From CAVRCA01 sp965218045 (GTDB taxonomy: Bacteria > Pseudomonadota > Alphaproteobacteria > Acetobacterales > Acetobacteraceae), in the NCBI GenBank assembly GCA_965218045.1, contig CBDCJX010000007.1, positions 124,001-188,000 of the forward strand: a stretch of 64,000 bases of DNA, in the 5' to 3' direction. Shown in pieces: positions 9,010 through 18,232 of the stretch (position 1 is its first letter; each line of letters begins with the position of its first letter). The notes under the pieces are model-generated. The model saw only the letters and a list, made by a program, of their open reading frames with translations. It made no database searches and was not told where the DNA came from. The translations under genes were made by a program, and so were the position numbers.

Positions 9010-10368
9010 ATGCGGCAGATGACCCTGGTCGCCTTCCTGCAGGCGCAGAATTGCAGCAATTTCGTGGGCTCCTGGCGGCACCCCGAGGCGGCCCCCGACT
9101 TCACCTCGGCCGAGTATTTCCGTCGCATCGGGCGTATTCTCGAAGCCGGCAAGTTCCACCTGGGGTTTTTTGACGATCGCCTGGCCATGCCCGACCGGTT
9201 CGGCGGCGATCACGCCCACACCGTCGCCAACGGCATACGCTGCGTGAAGATGGACCCGGTGACGATCCTCACCGTGATGGGGATGGCGACCGAGCGGCTG
9301 GGGCTCGGCTCGACCTACACCACCACCTACTACGAGCCGTTCCACGTCGCGCGTGTGTTCCAAACCCTCGATCTGATGACCGACGGCCGCGCGGCGTGGA
9401 ACATTGTCACCTCGATGAACGACGGCGAAGCCCTCAACATGGGCATCGCGACGCATGGCGAGCACGATCTGCGTTACGACCGCGCCGACGAGTTTCTCGA
9501 AGTCGTGCTTGGTCACTGGGACTCTTGGGACGACGACGCTATCGTGCTTGACAAGGCATCGGGCTTGTTCGCGCATCCCGAAAAGGTGCGGCGGCTGGAC
9601 TACCGAGGAAAATTCCTCACATCGCGCGGGCCGTTCACCGTGCCGCGCTCGGCGCAGGGTCATCCGGTGCTGATCCAGGCCGGGCAAAGCGATCGCGGAC
9701 GGCGGTTCGCGGCGCGCTGGGCCGAGATCGTGTTCGTCGTCTATCACACGCTCGAACACGGCAAGCAGGAATACGCCGCCTTCAAGGACATGATCGCGCG
9801 CAACGGCCGCGACCCCGACAGCGTGAAGGTGACCCCCGAGATCTACTGCGTCGTCGCCGAGACCCGCGCCGAGGCGGAGGACCAGCTTGCCCTCATTGAC
9901 ACCCTGCCGCGCGATGCCGACCGGCTTTCGCTGCTATCGGAGGTGCTGAATTTCGACTTCGCGACCAAAAGCCTCGACGAGCAGTTCACCGACGAGGAAT
10001 TCGCCGCGATGACCGGCGCGCAGGGGATACGCAACCGGGTGATCCGCGAGACCGGCAACCGCAATCCCACGGTGCGCGAGTTCATCGAGATCAGCGGTCG
10101 CGGCACATTTCACGACCATCCGCGCGTCTGGGGCAGCGTGAAGGATGTCGCCGATCAGCTCGAGGAGTGGTTCACCGCGCCGGCCTGCGACGGCTTCGTG
10201 GTGGCCGCCTCACACGTGCCGGGCGCCTACCAGGATTTCGTCCGGCTTGTGGTTCCCGAGCTGCAACGTCGCGGCCTATTCCACGCGGAGTACGAAGGCA
10301 CGACGCTGCGCCAGAATTTGGGTCTCCCCCGCCCGGCGATCGGCGCCTGGCACCAGCCCGGGACGTGA
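9010..10368 (+). CDS. NtaA/SnaA/DszA-type FMN-dependent monooxygenase
   Basis: The start is placed at the ATG at 9010 because GGGAGAG precedes it and the family begins with this segment (MTLVAFLQAQNCSNF). The 452-residue protein carries the family hallmarks: FFDDRLAMPDRFGG, STYTTTYYEPFHVARVFQTLD and GRAAWNIVTS. Members use FMNH2 from a separate reductase to oxidise nitrilotriacetate, pristinamycin IIB, dibenzothiophene sulfone and related compounds. No flavin reductase is adjacent. The gene diverges from the hydratase and carboxylase operon. The substrate is unknown. Confidence 0.9.
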   Translation: MRQMTLVAFLQAQNCSNFVGSWRHPEAAPDFTSAEYFRRIGRILEAGKFHLGFFDDRLAMPDRFGGDHAHTVANGIRCVKMDPVTILTVMGMATERLGLGSTYTTTYYEPFHVARVFQTLDLMTDGRAAWNIVTSMNDGEALNMGIATHGEHDLRYDRADEFLEVVLGHWDSWDDDAIVLDKASGLFAHPEKVRRLDYRGKFLTSRGPFTVPRSAQGHPVLIQAGQSDRGRRFAARWAEIVFVVYHTLEHGKQEYAAFKDMIARNGRDPDSVKVTPEIYCVVAETRAEAEDQLALIDTLPRDADRLSLLSEVLNFDFATKSLDEQFTDEEFAAMTGAQGIRNRVIRETGNRNPTVREFIEISGRGTFHDHPRVWGSVKDVADQLEEWFTAPACDGFVVAASHVPGAYQDFVRLVVPELQRRGLFHAEYEGTTLRQNLGLPRPAIGAWHQPGT

Positions 10369-10371
10369 TGG

Positions 10372-11352
10372 TCAGTCGAGCCCGTCGAACAGCGGAGTGC
10401 TGAGATAGCGTTCGGCGAAGGATGGGATGATCGTCACGATCAGCTTGCCGGCGAATTCTGGGCGACGGGCTACTTTGAGGGCCGCCGCCAGCGCCGTGCC
10501 GGAGGAGATGCCGCCGGGGATGCCCTCCGTCTGCGCCAGACGCTTCGCGGCCGCGAAACTCTCCTCGTTCGACACTTTCACCACCTCGTCGATCAGGCTG
10601 GTGTCGAGGATTTCGGGAACGAAGCCGGCGCCGAGCCCCTGCAGCGGGTGCGGCCCCGGCTTGCCGCCGGAGAGCACCGGGCTGGCTTCCGGCTCGACCG
10701 CGATCATCCGCAATTCCGGCTTGCGCGGCTTGAGCGCCTGGGCGCAGCCGGTCAGCGTCCCGCCGGTGCCGACGCCGGAGACGATCGCGTCCACTCGGCC
10801 CTCGGTATCGTGCCAGATCTCCTCGGCGGTGGTCTGGCGGTGGATCTCCGGGTTGGCGGGGTTGCCGAATTGGTTGGGCATCACCGCGCCCGGTGTGCTC
10901 TCGACCAGCTCGTTGGCGCGACCGATCGCGCCGCCCATGCCCTTCTCGCGCGGCGTGAGCTCCACCTGGGCGCCGAGATAACGCAGCATCTTGCGCCGTT
11001 CGACGGACACGGATTCCGGCATGGTGAGGATCAGCTTGTAGCCGCGCGCGGCGCACATGAAGGCCAGCCCGATCCCGGTATTGCCGGAGGTCGGCTCGAT
11101 GATGGTCGCGTCCGGCGTGAGCTTGCCGTCGCGCTCCATCGCCAGGATCATGTTGACGCCGATGCGGTCCTTGACGCTGGCGATCGGATTGAAGAATTCG
11201 AGCTTCAGGCAGATATCCGCCGAGATTCCCTCCTCGCTGGAGATGCGCGGGATGCGGACCAGCGGCGTGTTGCCGATGGTTTCGGCGATGCTGTCGTAGA
11301 TCCGCCCGCGCAGTGGACGGTCGAAGGCGAGGGGCTTGTGCTCGGCTGCCAT
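10372..11352 (-). CDS. cysK: cysteine synthase A
   Basis: O-acetylserine sulfhydrylase makes cysteine from O-acetylserine and sulfide. The start at 11352 is preferred because GGAGGA lies about 10 bases upstream; longer in-frame starts give no homologous extension. The 326-residue protein has the PLP lysine in NPIASVKDRIG (Lys61), the substrate loop EPTSGNTGIG and the phosphate-binding GTGGTLTG. A truncated transposase follows at 11506. The convergent monooxygenase stop lies 3 bp away. Confidence 0.95.
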   Translation of the reverse strand: MAAEHKPLAFDRPLRGRIYDSIAETIGNTPLVRIPRISSEEGISADICLKLEFFNPIASVKDRIGVNMILAMERDGKLTPDATIIEPTSGNTGIGLAFMCAARGYKLILTMPESVSVERRKMLRYLGAQVELTPREKGMGGAIGRANELVESTPGAVMPNQFGNPANPEIHRQTTAEEIWHDTEGRVDAIVSGVGTGGTLTGCAQALKPRKPELRMIAVEPEASPVLSGGKPGPHPLQGLGAGFVPEILDTSLIDEVVKVSNEESFAAAKRLAQTEGIPGGISSGTALAAALKVARRPEFAGKLIVTIIPSFAERYLSTPLFDGLD

Positions 11353-11505
11353 GACTAAGGAATCCTCCATCCAGTTCGCCCGCAATACCACGTCGGGCCG
11401 CGCCTCGCCACGCGGCTCGGCCCCTACTCATGCCTCGCGCGTGGCTTGAGAAGCAGCCACGCGCGGGACACACTCGCAGCAGACAATGCGTGGAGGCGTG
11501 TATGA

Positions 11506-12162
11506 GCGATCGACCGGTTCCGTTGGCGGCGCCCCCGCCATTGCCTGCACGGCCGACAGGATGCCCAGGCGGTCGACTGGTCGGGACTGAGGCTGCGCCT
11601 GCTGCGTCAGCAGGCCGAAGCGGGCGACATCGTGCTGCTGTTCGGCGACGAATCGGAAGCGTTGACCCATCCGTATCTGGCTCATGCCTGGGCCAAGCGA
11701 GGTGTCGACCTGCGCGTCCCGGCGCCGGGTCAGGCGCGCAAGCGGGCGCTGCTTGGCGTGCTCGACTATGGAAGTGGCGAACTGGTCGTACATGTCAGTG
11801 CCAGCAAGCGCAGCACCGATTTCATCGCTCTGTTGGAGACGCTTGACCTCCGCTATGGACCCAGGCGGGGACGCGAGGCGGCTCCGGTCGTGCTGGTGCT
11901 CGACAACGGCCCGATCCACATCAGCAAGCTGACCCGTACAGCGGTTGCCGCGCGGCCCTGGCTGACCATCGAGTGGTTGCCGAAATACGCACCCGAACTG
12001 AACGACATCGAGCGATCCTGGCGAGACTTGAAGCGTCACTTCCTCGCTCACCGCACCTTCCGGTCCGCCGAACACCTCGAAACCGCGATCCACCAAGCGA
12101 TCACCGAACTCAACCACGAACGGCAGCATCAAATGTGCCACCATCAACGAATCGCTGCTTAG
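11506..12162 (+). pseudogene. 5'-truncated IS630 family transposase
   Basis: The frame is open from 11506 (after TGA at 11503) to the TAG at 12162 and encodes the DDE catalytic half of an IS630 transposase. It has LLFGDESEALTHPYLAH (first Asp), VLVLDNGPIHIS (second Asp) and LPKYAPELNDIERSWRDLK (Glu). The N-terminal helix-turn-helix domain is absent, and the only starts are internal GTGs (for example 11632). No matching terminal repeats could be seen. The 3' end overlaps the stop of the GST gene by 4 bp, so the insertion may have reset the end of that gene. Confidence 0.88.
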
Positions 12163-12815
12163 AACTCCACCTCCAGCTCCTCGATCTGTTCCGGCTCGTG
12201 CTTCGCCGCTTCAAGCCACTCCTGCATGTCGGGCCACCGCATGATCTGGGCGCAGTACTCCGAGCAGAGCGTATCGACATGCACGTCGTAGGTGCCGAAG
12301 CGTGTCACCACCGGCGCGTACATCGCGTCGGCCACCGTTGGTCGCGCGCCGAATAGCCAAGGGCCGTTCGACTGCGTCAGGCAGTCGCGCCATATCTCGA
12401 CGATGCGGTCGATGTCCGCCTGCGCCGAGGACCATACGGTGAAACCGGGCCGATGGCTGCGCAGGTTCATCGGCAGCGATGAGCGCAGGGCCGAAAATCC
12501 CGAGTGCATCTCCCCGGAGATCGAACGACAGCGCGCACGTGTTTCGCGATCCGATGGATACATCTGGGCCTCTGGCCTGATCTCGTTGAGATACTCGGCG
12601 ATAGCCAGCGTGTCCCAGATGGACAGCCCGTCATGCATCAGGCAAGGCAGCAGGATGGACGATGAACGCAGCAGCAATTCGGCCCGGGCCGCAGGATCGT
12701 CGGCGGCGACGACCTTCTCATCGAAATGCAAGCCGGACAGCCGCGCCAGGAGGAAGCCGCGCAAACACCAAGAGGAATAATTCTTGCTGCTGATCAGCAG
12801 TGTCGCATTCGCCAT
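12159..12815 (-). CDS. glutathione S-transferase family protein
   Basis: The start is taken at the ATG at 12815, preceded by AGGTGCAGGTG; an in-frame upstream start at 12863 is less likely. The 218-residue protein has an N-terminal thioredoxin-fold segment KNYSSWCLRGFLLARLSG, where the SSW serine is the usual glutathione-activating residue of YfcF-like GSTs. ILLPCLMHDGLSIWDTLAIAEYL provides the cis-Pro region and the glutathione gamma-glutamyl site. A helical C-terminal domain follows. Its substrate is not evident. Confidence 0.9.
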   Translation of the reverse strand: MANATLLISSKNYSSWCLRGFLLARLSGLHFDEKVVAADDPAARAELLLRSSSILLPCLMHDGLSIWDTLAIAEYLNEIRPEAQMYPSDRETRARCRSISGEMHSGFSALRSSLPMNLRSHRPGFTVWSSAQADIDRIVEIWRDCLTQSNGPWLFGARPTVADAMYAPVVTRFGTYDVHVDTLCSEYCAQIMRWPDMQEWLEAAKHEPEQIEELEVEF

Positions 12816-12943
12816 CACCTGCACCTTTTCCGCGCTTCTGGCCTCGACAAGCGATGGTAACACATGCAGCCTTCATGCCGGAACGCAAACCGTTACACGC
12901 GAGCGGCACTTTTCGGCGCTTCAAGAGGTAGGCTCATGCGCGG

Positions 12944-14200
12944 ATGATGTATCAACTCTATCAAGCCCAAGCCGACGCGCTGACGCCGATGCGTCTGTTC
13001 GCCCGCGCCGGCGCCGGGTTTGCCCGCCAGCTGGAAATCGGCCCCCACACGCCGGCCTATCTGCGCCACATGGGCGCGCTTTGCGAAGTGCTGCTCGGCG
13101 CCGGCCTGACGCATCAGCGCCCGGCGTTCGGGATCGAACACGTCCGCTTGGGCAACCGCGACGTGCAGATCATCGAGGAAGTGGCGGACGACACGCCGTT
13201 CGCCACTCTGCTGCACTTTCGCAAGGATTCCGCCGTCGTGCAGCCGCGCGTGCTCGTTGTCGCGCCGATGTCGGGCCATTTCGCCACCTTGCTGCGCGGC
13301 ACCATCCAGGTGCTGCTGCCGGAACACGACATCTACGTCACCGACTGGAAGAACGCCCGCGACATCGCGGCCGATCGTGGTTGCTTCGGGCTCGATGAGT
13401 TCGTCGATCACATCATCCGCTTCGTCGAGGCGATGGGACGCGACAGCCACGTCATCGCCGTGTGCCAGCCGACGGTGCCCGCCTTGGTGGCAGCCGCGGT
13501 GATGGCGCAGGACGGCAACCATGCCCAGCCGCGCAGCATCACGCTCATGGCCGGGCCGATCGACACCAGGATCAATCCGACCAAGGTGAACGAACTCGCG
13601 ACATCACGCCCGATCGAGTGGTTCGAGCGTAACCTGATCGGCACCGTGCCGTGGCGTTTTCATGGCGCGGGGCGCCGGGTCTATCCTGGGTTCCTGCAGC
13701 TCTCCGCCTTCATGCTGATGAACCTCGATCGGCACGTCAGCGCGCATTTCAAGCAGTTTCGCGATCTCGTCGGCGGCGACAGCGCCAGCGCCCTCGCGCA
13801 CAAGCGGTTCTACGACGAGTATGGCGCCGTGATGGACCTGCCGGCCGAGTTCTACCTGCAAACCGTGCAGCGCACTTTCCAGGGCCACGAGCTGGCAACC
13901 GGCCGGATGACCTGGCACGGGCACAAGGTGGACCCGGCGGCGATCCGGCGAACCGCGTTGTTCACCGTCGAGGGCGAGCGGGACGATATCTGTTCCGTCG
14001 GCCAGACTCTTGCGGCGCAGGAGTTGTGCGTCGGCATTCGGCCGGCGCTGAAGCGGCATCACCTGCAAGCCGGCGTCGGACATTACGGGGTTTTCAGCGG
14101 CAAGCGCTGGGCGAACGAGATCTATCCGCGCGTGCGCGAAATGATCCAGATGACCAGCGGGGCGGAGACCAGGGGATCGCGGCCGATCCGCCCCACCTGA
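12944..14200 (+). CDS. phaZ: intracellular polyhydroxyalkanoate (PHB) depolymerase
   Basis: The 418-residue protein matches the intracellular PhaZ family with an alpha/beta-hydrolase fold. AVCQPTVPALVAA carries the cysteine nucleophile in place of the lipase-box serine. YVTDWKNARDIAADRGCF and the C-terminal VGHYGVFSGKRW (catalytic His) are also typical. It would mobilise stored poly-3-hydroxybutyrate from cytoplasmic granules. No PHA synthase or phasin gene lies in the window. A second ATG follows directly (12947), so the exact start is uncertain by one residue. Confidence 0.92.
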   Translation: MMYQLYQAQADALTPMRLFARAGAGFARQLEIGPHTPAYLRHMGALCEVLLGAGLTHQRPAFGIEHVRLGNRDVQIIEEVADDTPFATLLHFRKDSAVVQPRVLVVAPMSGHFATLLRGTIQVLLPEHDIYVTDWKNARDIAADRGCFGLDEFVDHIIRFVEAMGRDSHVIAVCQPTVPALVAAAVMAQDGNHAQPRSITLMAGPIDTRINPTKVNELATSRPIEWFERNLIGTVPWRFHGAGRRVYPGFLQLSAFMLMNLDRHVSAHFKQFRDLVGGDSASALAHKRFYDEYGAVMDLPAEFYLQTVQRTFQGHELATGRMTWHGHKVDPAAIRRTALFTVEGERDDICSVGQTLAAQELCVGIRPALKRHHLQAGVGHYGVFSGKRWANEIYPRVREMIQMTSGAETRGSRPIRPT

Positions 14201-14266
14201 CCACGTGCTCTGTCGCCGGCAGCCAATCCGGACTAGCGTTCCGGCGTCCGAGCGAGCGGAGTTGTC

Positions 14267-15178
14267 ATGCCTCAGAAGCTGCCTGCCCTCAGCCTGATCG
14301 CGGTGCCCGGCCGTCGTCGCGCGACCGTCGAGGTGGCGCGCGAGATCGAGCGCCGTGGCTTCGCCGGGATCTACGTCCCGAGCCTGTTCAGCAACATGTC
14401 GCTGTGCGAGGCGCTGGCGTGGAACACCGAGCGGATCGTGTTCGGCACCGCGATCGCGCCGATCTACGCCCGCACCGTGCCGGATTTCGCCCAGGCGGCG
14501 GCATTTCTCCACGAAGTCTCGGGGGGCCGGTTCCGCTTCGGCATCGGTGTGGCGCACCCGCCCAGCCACGAGCGCATGGGAGTGACCGTCGGCAAGCCGA
14601 TCAGCGACACGCGGGATTTCGTCGTGCGCTTCAAGGCGCAGCAGGGATTGGGTCCGCTGCCACCGATCATCCTTGCGGCACTTCGCAAGCGAATGGTCGC
14701 GCTGTCCGCCGAGATCAGTGACGGCGTGGTGTTTGCCAATGCCAGCCGCTCGGCGATGGCTGGCTCGCTCGCCAACCTGCCGGAGACACAGCGCAACGAT
14801 CCCGACTTCTTCATCGGCGACATGATCCCGACCTGCATCTCCGACGATCTGGAGGCGGCGAAGGCGGTGAACCGGCGGACTTTGACCAATTACGTGCTGC
14901 TGCCGAACTACCGGAATTACTGGAAGGAGTGCGGCTACGTCGAGGAGATGGAGGCGGTCGAGCGCGCGGTCGCGGAGGATCGGCGCGACGATGTGCCGAA
15001 CTACATCACGGACCGCTGGCTCGCCGATGTGTCGCTGTTCGGTCCACCGGCGCGGGTGCGCGACGAGCTCGAGCAGTGGTACGCGGTCGGCGTGCGGACG
15101 CCAATTCTCGTTCCGTCCTCGGCGGCCGGCAACCAGATGCGCGCCTTGCAGGAGGTGTTCGACACGTTCACCGGCTGA
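14267..15178 (+). CDS. LLM class flavin-dependent oxidoreductase
   Basis: This 303-residue luciferase-like protein has the N-terminal barrel strand LSLIAVPGRRR. FAQAAAFLHEVSGGRFRFGIGVAHPPSHERMGV follows, the flavin-contact region of the LLM family. GCGGAG lies upstream of the ATG. It sits 35 bp before an MBL-fold hydrolase gene on the same strand, so the pair may be co-transcribed. It is shorter than the LLM protein at 3630 and clearly not a recent duplicate. The substrate is unknown. Confidence 0.87.
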   Translation: MPQKLPALSLIAVPGRRRATVEVAREIERRGFAGIYVPSLFSNMSLCEALAWNTERIVFGTAIAPIYARTVPDFAQAAAFLHEVSGGRFRFGIGVAHPPSHERMGVTVGKPISDTRDFVVRFKAQQGLGPLPPIILAALRKRMVALSAEISDGVVFANASRSAMAGSLANLPETQRNDPDFFIGDMIPTCISDDLEAAKAVNRRTLTNYVLLPNYRNYWKECGYVEEMEAVERAVAEDRRDDVPNYITDRWLADVSLFGPPARVRDELEQWYAVGVRTPILVPSSAAGNQMRALQEVFDTFTG

Positions 15179-15213
15179 GTAAAGTCGACACCGACAAACA
15201 GGACGGAAGCGAA

Positions 15214-16050
15214 ATGCCCTTTCTCACCGAAGCGGAGCCCGAGCGGGGCGCCGCGTTGCCCGTGATGCCGGGGGTGCGCCGGATCGTGGCGGCCAATCCC
15301 GGCCCGATGACCTATCGCGGCACCAACACCTACCTGATCGACACGCCGGACGGTCTCGTGGTGCTCGACCCCGGCCCGGCCGATCACCCGGAGCATGTCG
15401 ACGCGATCAAGCGCGCCGCCGGCGAGACGGTGAGCCTGATCCTGGTCAGTCATCACCATCACGACCATATCGGCGCTATCCCGGCGCTGCAGGCGGAAAC
15501 CGGCGCGCCGACCGCCGGGTTTCGCGAGCAGGCCATCCCGGAGTTCGAGCCGCAGATCAAGATTGACGACGGCGGCACGATCGCCGGCATGACCGCGTTG
15601 CACACGCCGGGCCACGCCAGCGATCATCTGTGCTTCGAGCTCGCCGGGCGCGACGGCACCCGCGTCTTGTTCAGCGCCGATCACGTGATGTCGTGGTCGA
15701 GCACCGTGGTGAGCCCGCCCGGCGGCAACATGCTGGCCTACTTCCAGAGCCTGAAGAAGCTGCTCGACCGCGCCGATGACATCTATCTTCCCGGCCACGG
15801 CCCGCCGCTATCCGAGCCACGCACGTTGGTGCGGGAGTTGCTGCATCATCGGCAGGAACGCGAGCGGGCGCTCGCCGCGGCGCTGGCGGGCGGCAGGCGT
15901 GCCGATACCTTCACCCTAATGAGCGAGCTCTATTCGCAGGTCGACCCGCGTCTGCGTCGCGCCGCCGAGCGCAACGTGCTCGCGCACCTGCTCAAGCTGG
16001 AGCAGGAAGGGCGCGTGACGCGGGAGGGAGACCTCTGGCGCGCAACGTGA
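15214..16050 (+). CDS. MBL-fold metallo-hydrolase (LACTB2-like)
   Basis: The start at 15214 is chosen for its GGAAG and because the domain begins soon after. The 278-residue protein has the zinc motif SHHHHDHIGA (HxHxDH), later TPGHASDHLCFE, SADHVMSW and LPGHGPP. A C-terminal helical/winged domain includes the family sequence RRAAERNVLAHLLKLEQEG. The same layout is seen in LACTB2 and the bacterial hydrolases related to it, some of which are RNA-directed nucleases. Substrate here cannot be assigned. The convergent NUDIX gene ends 6 bp downstream. Confidence 0.9.
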   Translation: MPFLTEAEPERGAALPVMPGVRRIVAANPGPMTYRGTNTYLIDTPDGLVVLDPGPADHPEHVDAIKRAAGETVSLILVSHHHHDHIGAIPALQAETGAPTAGFREQAIPEFEPQIKIDDGGTIAGMTALHTPGHASDHLCFELAGRDGTRVLFSADHVMSWSSTVVSPPGGNMLAYFQSLKKLLDRADDIYLPGHGPPLSEPRTLVRELLHHRQERERALAAALAGGRRADTFTLMSELYSQVDPRLRRAAERNVLAHLLKLEQEGRVTREGDLWRAT

Positions 16051-16056
16051 GCTGCG

Positions 16057-16698
16057 TTATTCCAGGTGCCAACGCGCCGTGCGCCGGATGCGCACCTGCG
16101 GGCGCGCAAGCCGCTCCGGTTCGCCAAGCGCGAGCCACTCCTGCAACTCGCCCAGCACCTCGCGGGTAATGCTGACCAGGTCCATCGCAAGCGCTTCCTG
16201 CAAGCCGTAGAAGCGCAGATTGCCGAGCTCGCCGGACCCGGCCAAGGAGCCGGAGAGCCGATCAGCGTCGACCACCAGGAAGCGGGCGCTGAACCGGATC
16301 GGCGAGTCGGGCGGGGTGATGGCGCGGCAGAGATAGTGCAGCCCGTCGAGATGCGGCGGTCGGCCGAGTGTCAGCCCGGTCTCCTCCTCGAGTTCCCGCG
16401 CCGCCGCGATGCCGATCGCGTGCGCCAGGCGCGGCGCGGCACCCCGCTCGATGTGATCGCGGGTCTGCGGGCTGAGCGGTGTCGCCGCTTTGGCGCGGTA
16501 ATCGCCCCGATCCACCGCGCCGCCGGGAAACACCAGCCGGTTCGGCATGAACCGCGCTTTCGAGCCACGCGTGCCCATCAGCAGCGCGAGCCCATCGGGA
16601 TCATGACGCAGCACGATCAAGCTGGCGGCGTGGCGCGGGCGGATGCGCCGCTGCCGGGCTTTCGGGGCGAGAAGGTCAAGCGGGGTTGCGTCAGGCAA
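16057..16698 (-). CDS. NUDIX hydrolase (NUDT19/NUDT7-like), probable TTG start
   Basis: The domain begins RIRPRHAASLIVLR and shows the long-insert NUDIX form. It has RLVFPGGAVDRGD, then GIAAARELEEETGL as the metal-binding box. This resembles coenzyme A diphosphatases of the NUDT7/NUDT19 group. There is no ATG at the right place. A TTG at 16698 overlaps the last 8 bases of the nitroreductase gene and gives 213 residues, consistent with translational coupling. Substrate specificity is inferred only from family resemblance. Confidence 0.82.
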   Translation of the reverse strand: MPDATPLDLLAPKARQRRIRPRHAASLIVLRHDPDGLALLMGTRGSKARFMPNRLVFPGGAVDRGDYRAKAATPLSPQTRDHIERGAAPRLAHAIGIAAARELEEETGLTLGRPPHLDGLHYLCRAITPPDSPIRFSARFLVVDADRLSGSLAGSGELGNLRFYGLQEALAMDLVSITREVLGELQEWLALGEPERLARPQVRIRRTARWHLE

Positions 16699-17527
16699 GA
16701 TCGAAGCCTCGCGTCCTGAGATAGGCGGCGAAACCGAACCGCTCCGGCACCGAGAGCTGGCGCGCGGCGTTCTCGCTCCAGCCGACTCCCTCGCGCGGCG
16801 GGTGGACGTCGTTGTTCTTGAGGCTGCCCGGCGCGATCGGCTCGCGCGCGTGCCGCCGCTCGTCGTAGCCGCGCACCTCGTTCTCCATTGCGGTGTCGTC
16901 GTAACGCTCGCGATGCACCACCACCGATGGCGGCAGTCGCATCGAGGCGGGGCGCCGCCCATCGGGCCAGCCTACGGTCAGGCCGGCCACCGGAAACACG
17001 CCTGCCGGCAGCGCCAGCAGCGGCGTGACCCGCTCGATATGGCTGCGCACGTAGCTGATCGGACAGGTGCCGAGCCCGGCCAGCTCGGCCGCCGCGATGA
17101 ACTGGCCCATTGCCAGCGCGCAGTCGACGGCGGTGTTGAGGAAGGTGTCGAGGTTGCTGTTGGCGTGCGGCATGCCGTGCATGGCGCAGAGGCGCTGGCC
17201 GCGTCGCATATCGGCGCACCAGACGAGGAACACCGGTGCCGAGGCGATCCAGGGCATGGTGCCGATCCAGTCGGCGATGCGCTTGATCCGTGCCGGATCG
17301 CGCATCACCACGACCGAGTATTGCTGCAAGTCGGACTTGCTCGGCGCGGATTGCGCGACCGCGAGCAGGCCGTCAAGCAGCTCATCGGTCACCGGTTCCG
17401 CGCGATAGCGGCGCACTACCCGCCGGTCGAGCAGCGCCGAAACGGCATCGGGGATGGCCGTTTCGAGCGGCACAAAGCCGTATCGTGCCTCGAGCAGGCG
17501 CTCGCGGTCGGCGGAAATCTGGTCCAT
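16691..17527 (-). CDS. nitroreductase family protein
   Basis: The start at 17527 has AGGAG 9 bases upstream. The 278-residue protein has RRVVRRYRAEPVTDELLDGLL followed by APSKSDLQQYSVVVM, the FMN-phosphate contacts of the nitroreductase fold. The second half has NTAVDCALAMGQFIAAAELAGLG and the closing PAGVFPVAGLTVGWP. It would reduce nitro or quinone compounds with NAD(P)H and FMN; the natural substrate is unknown. It lies upstream of, and overlaps, the NUDIX gene. Confidence 0.9.
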   Translation of the reverse strand: MDQISADRERLLEARYGFVPLETAIPDAVSALLDRRVVRRYRAEPVTDELLDGLLAVAQSAPSKSDLQQYSVVVMRDPARIKRIADWIGTMPWIASAPVFLVWCADMRRGQRLCAMHGMPHANSNLDTFLNTAVDCALAMGQFIAAAELAGLGTCPISYVRSHIERVTPLLALPAGVFPVAGLTVGWPDGRRPASMRLPPSVVVHRERYDDTAMENEVRGYDERRHAREPIAPGSLKNNDVHPPREGVGWSENAARQLSVPERFGFAAYLRTRGFDLA

Positions 17528-17710
17528 TGGCCTGTCTCCTCGCAACGCAGCTTGCCGGATTGTGCCGGTCGGGCAAAGGCCGGGCGAACGAGGTCATACC
17601 AAGAGGCCCCTGTGCATTACTCGGACACAGATTCACGGTAGGCAGTCTCCGACCAGAATTGGACGGACGCCAGCGAAGGTCGTGTCCCCGATGGTGGTGT
17701 AGCAGCGGTG

Positions 17711-17766
17711 GGTAAGTCGCCCGCCGCAGCGACCGGCGCGAGTCTGGCGTAGGCGGGCGACTTATC
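17711..17766. repeat. facing inverted repeat upstream of IS256 remnant
   Basis: TAAGTCGCCCGCC at 17713-17725 is the exact reverse complement of GGCGGGCGACTTA at 17752-17764, with 26 bp between. The match continues outward with few mismatches (GCGGTGG-like flanks on both sides). It lies about 75 bp before the ATG of the transposase remnant, where a terminal inverted repeat of the element would be expected. Two facing copies suggest two element ends or a nested insertion. The rest of 17528-17841 holds no gene that I can support. Confidence 0.7.
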
Positions 17767-17841
17767 CACAGCGGTGGCCGCCGCAGCGGTGCTGGGTAGG
17801 GTTGAGCTGCGACACGCAACTCCGACCCGAGGACCACCACG

Positions 17842-18096
17842 ATGACCGACGACAAGATCGCCCTTCACGCGCTGCTGAAGGCGCTGACCGCCGTGATCCA
17901 GGAGGCCTACATCCAAGGCATCTCGACCCGCTCGGTCGACGACCTGGTCAAGGCGCTCGGTATGGAGGGCATCAGCAAAAGCCAGGTGTCACGCCTGTGC
18001 GAGGAAGTCGACGATCGCGTCCACGCCTTTCTGGACCGCCCGATCGAGGGCGACTGGCCCTACGTCTGGCTCGATGCGACTTACGTGAGCCAATGA
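17842..18096 (+). pseudogene. internally deleted IS256 (mutator-type) transposase remnant
   Basis: The 84-codon frame starts with an IS256-like N-terminus (MTDDKIALHALLK). It jumps directly to the central segment (AVIQEAYIQGISTRSVDDL, GISKSQVSRLCEEVDDRV, DWPYVWLDATYV) and stops at the first catalytic Asp. Roughly 80 residues between these parts and the whole C-terminal catalytic region are missing. GAGGA precedes the ATG, as in intact copies. The remnant lies between the nitroreductase gene and argF. Confidence 0.85.
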
Positions 18097-18232
18097 TCGA
18101 AGTCCTCTCCAAGCGCCACCGATCGGGACACAGCACATGCTCCGCTGAATCCCAGCCCGATACAAAGCTCGGTCCGCGTCGTACAAGTGCTAAAGTAGTG
18201 CTTAGCTAACAGCCGCCGGGCGCCCTTGCTAG

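Noticed and set aside
11428..12147. Minus-strand frame opposite the IS630 transposase
   Set aside because: The plus strand carries the DDE motifs; the minus frame is a shadow.
14929..15213. N-terminal extension of the MBL hydrolase into the LLM gene
   Set aside because: The extension lies inside the LLM gene in another frame and has no homology; the ATG at 15214 has its own ribosome-binding site.
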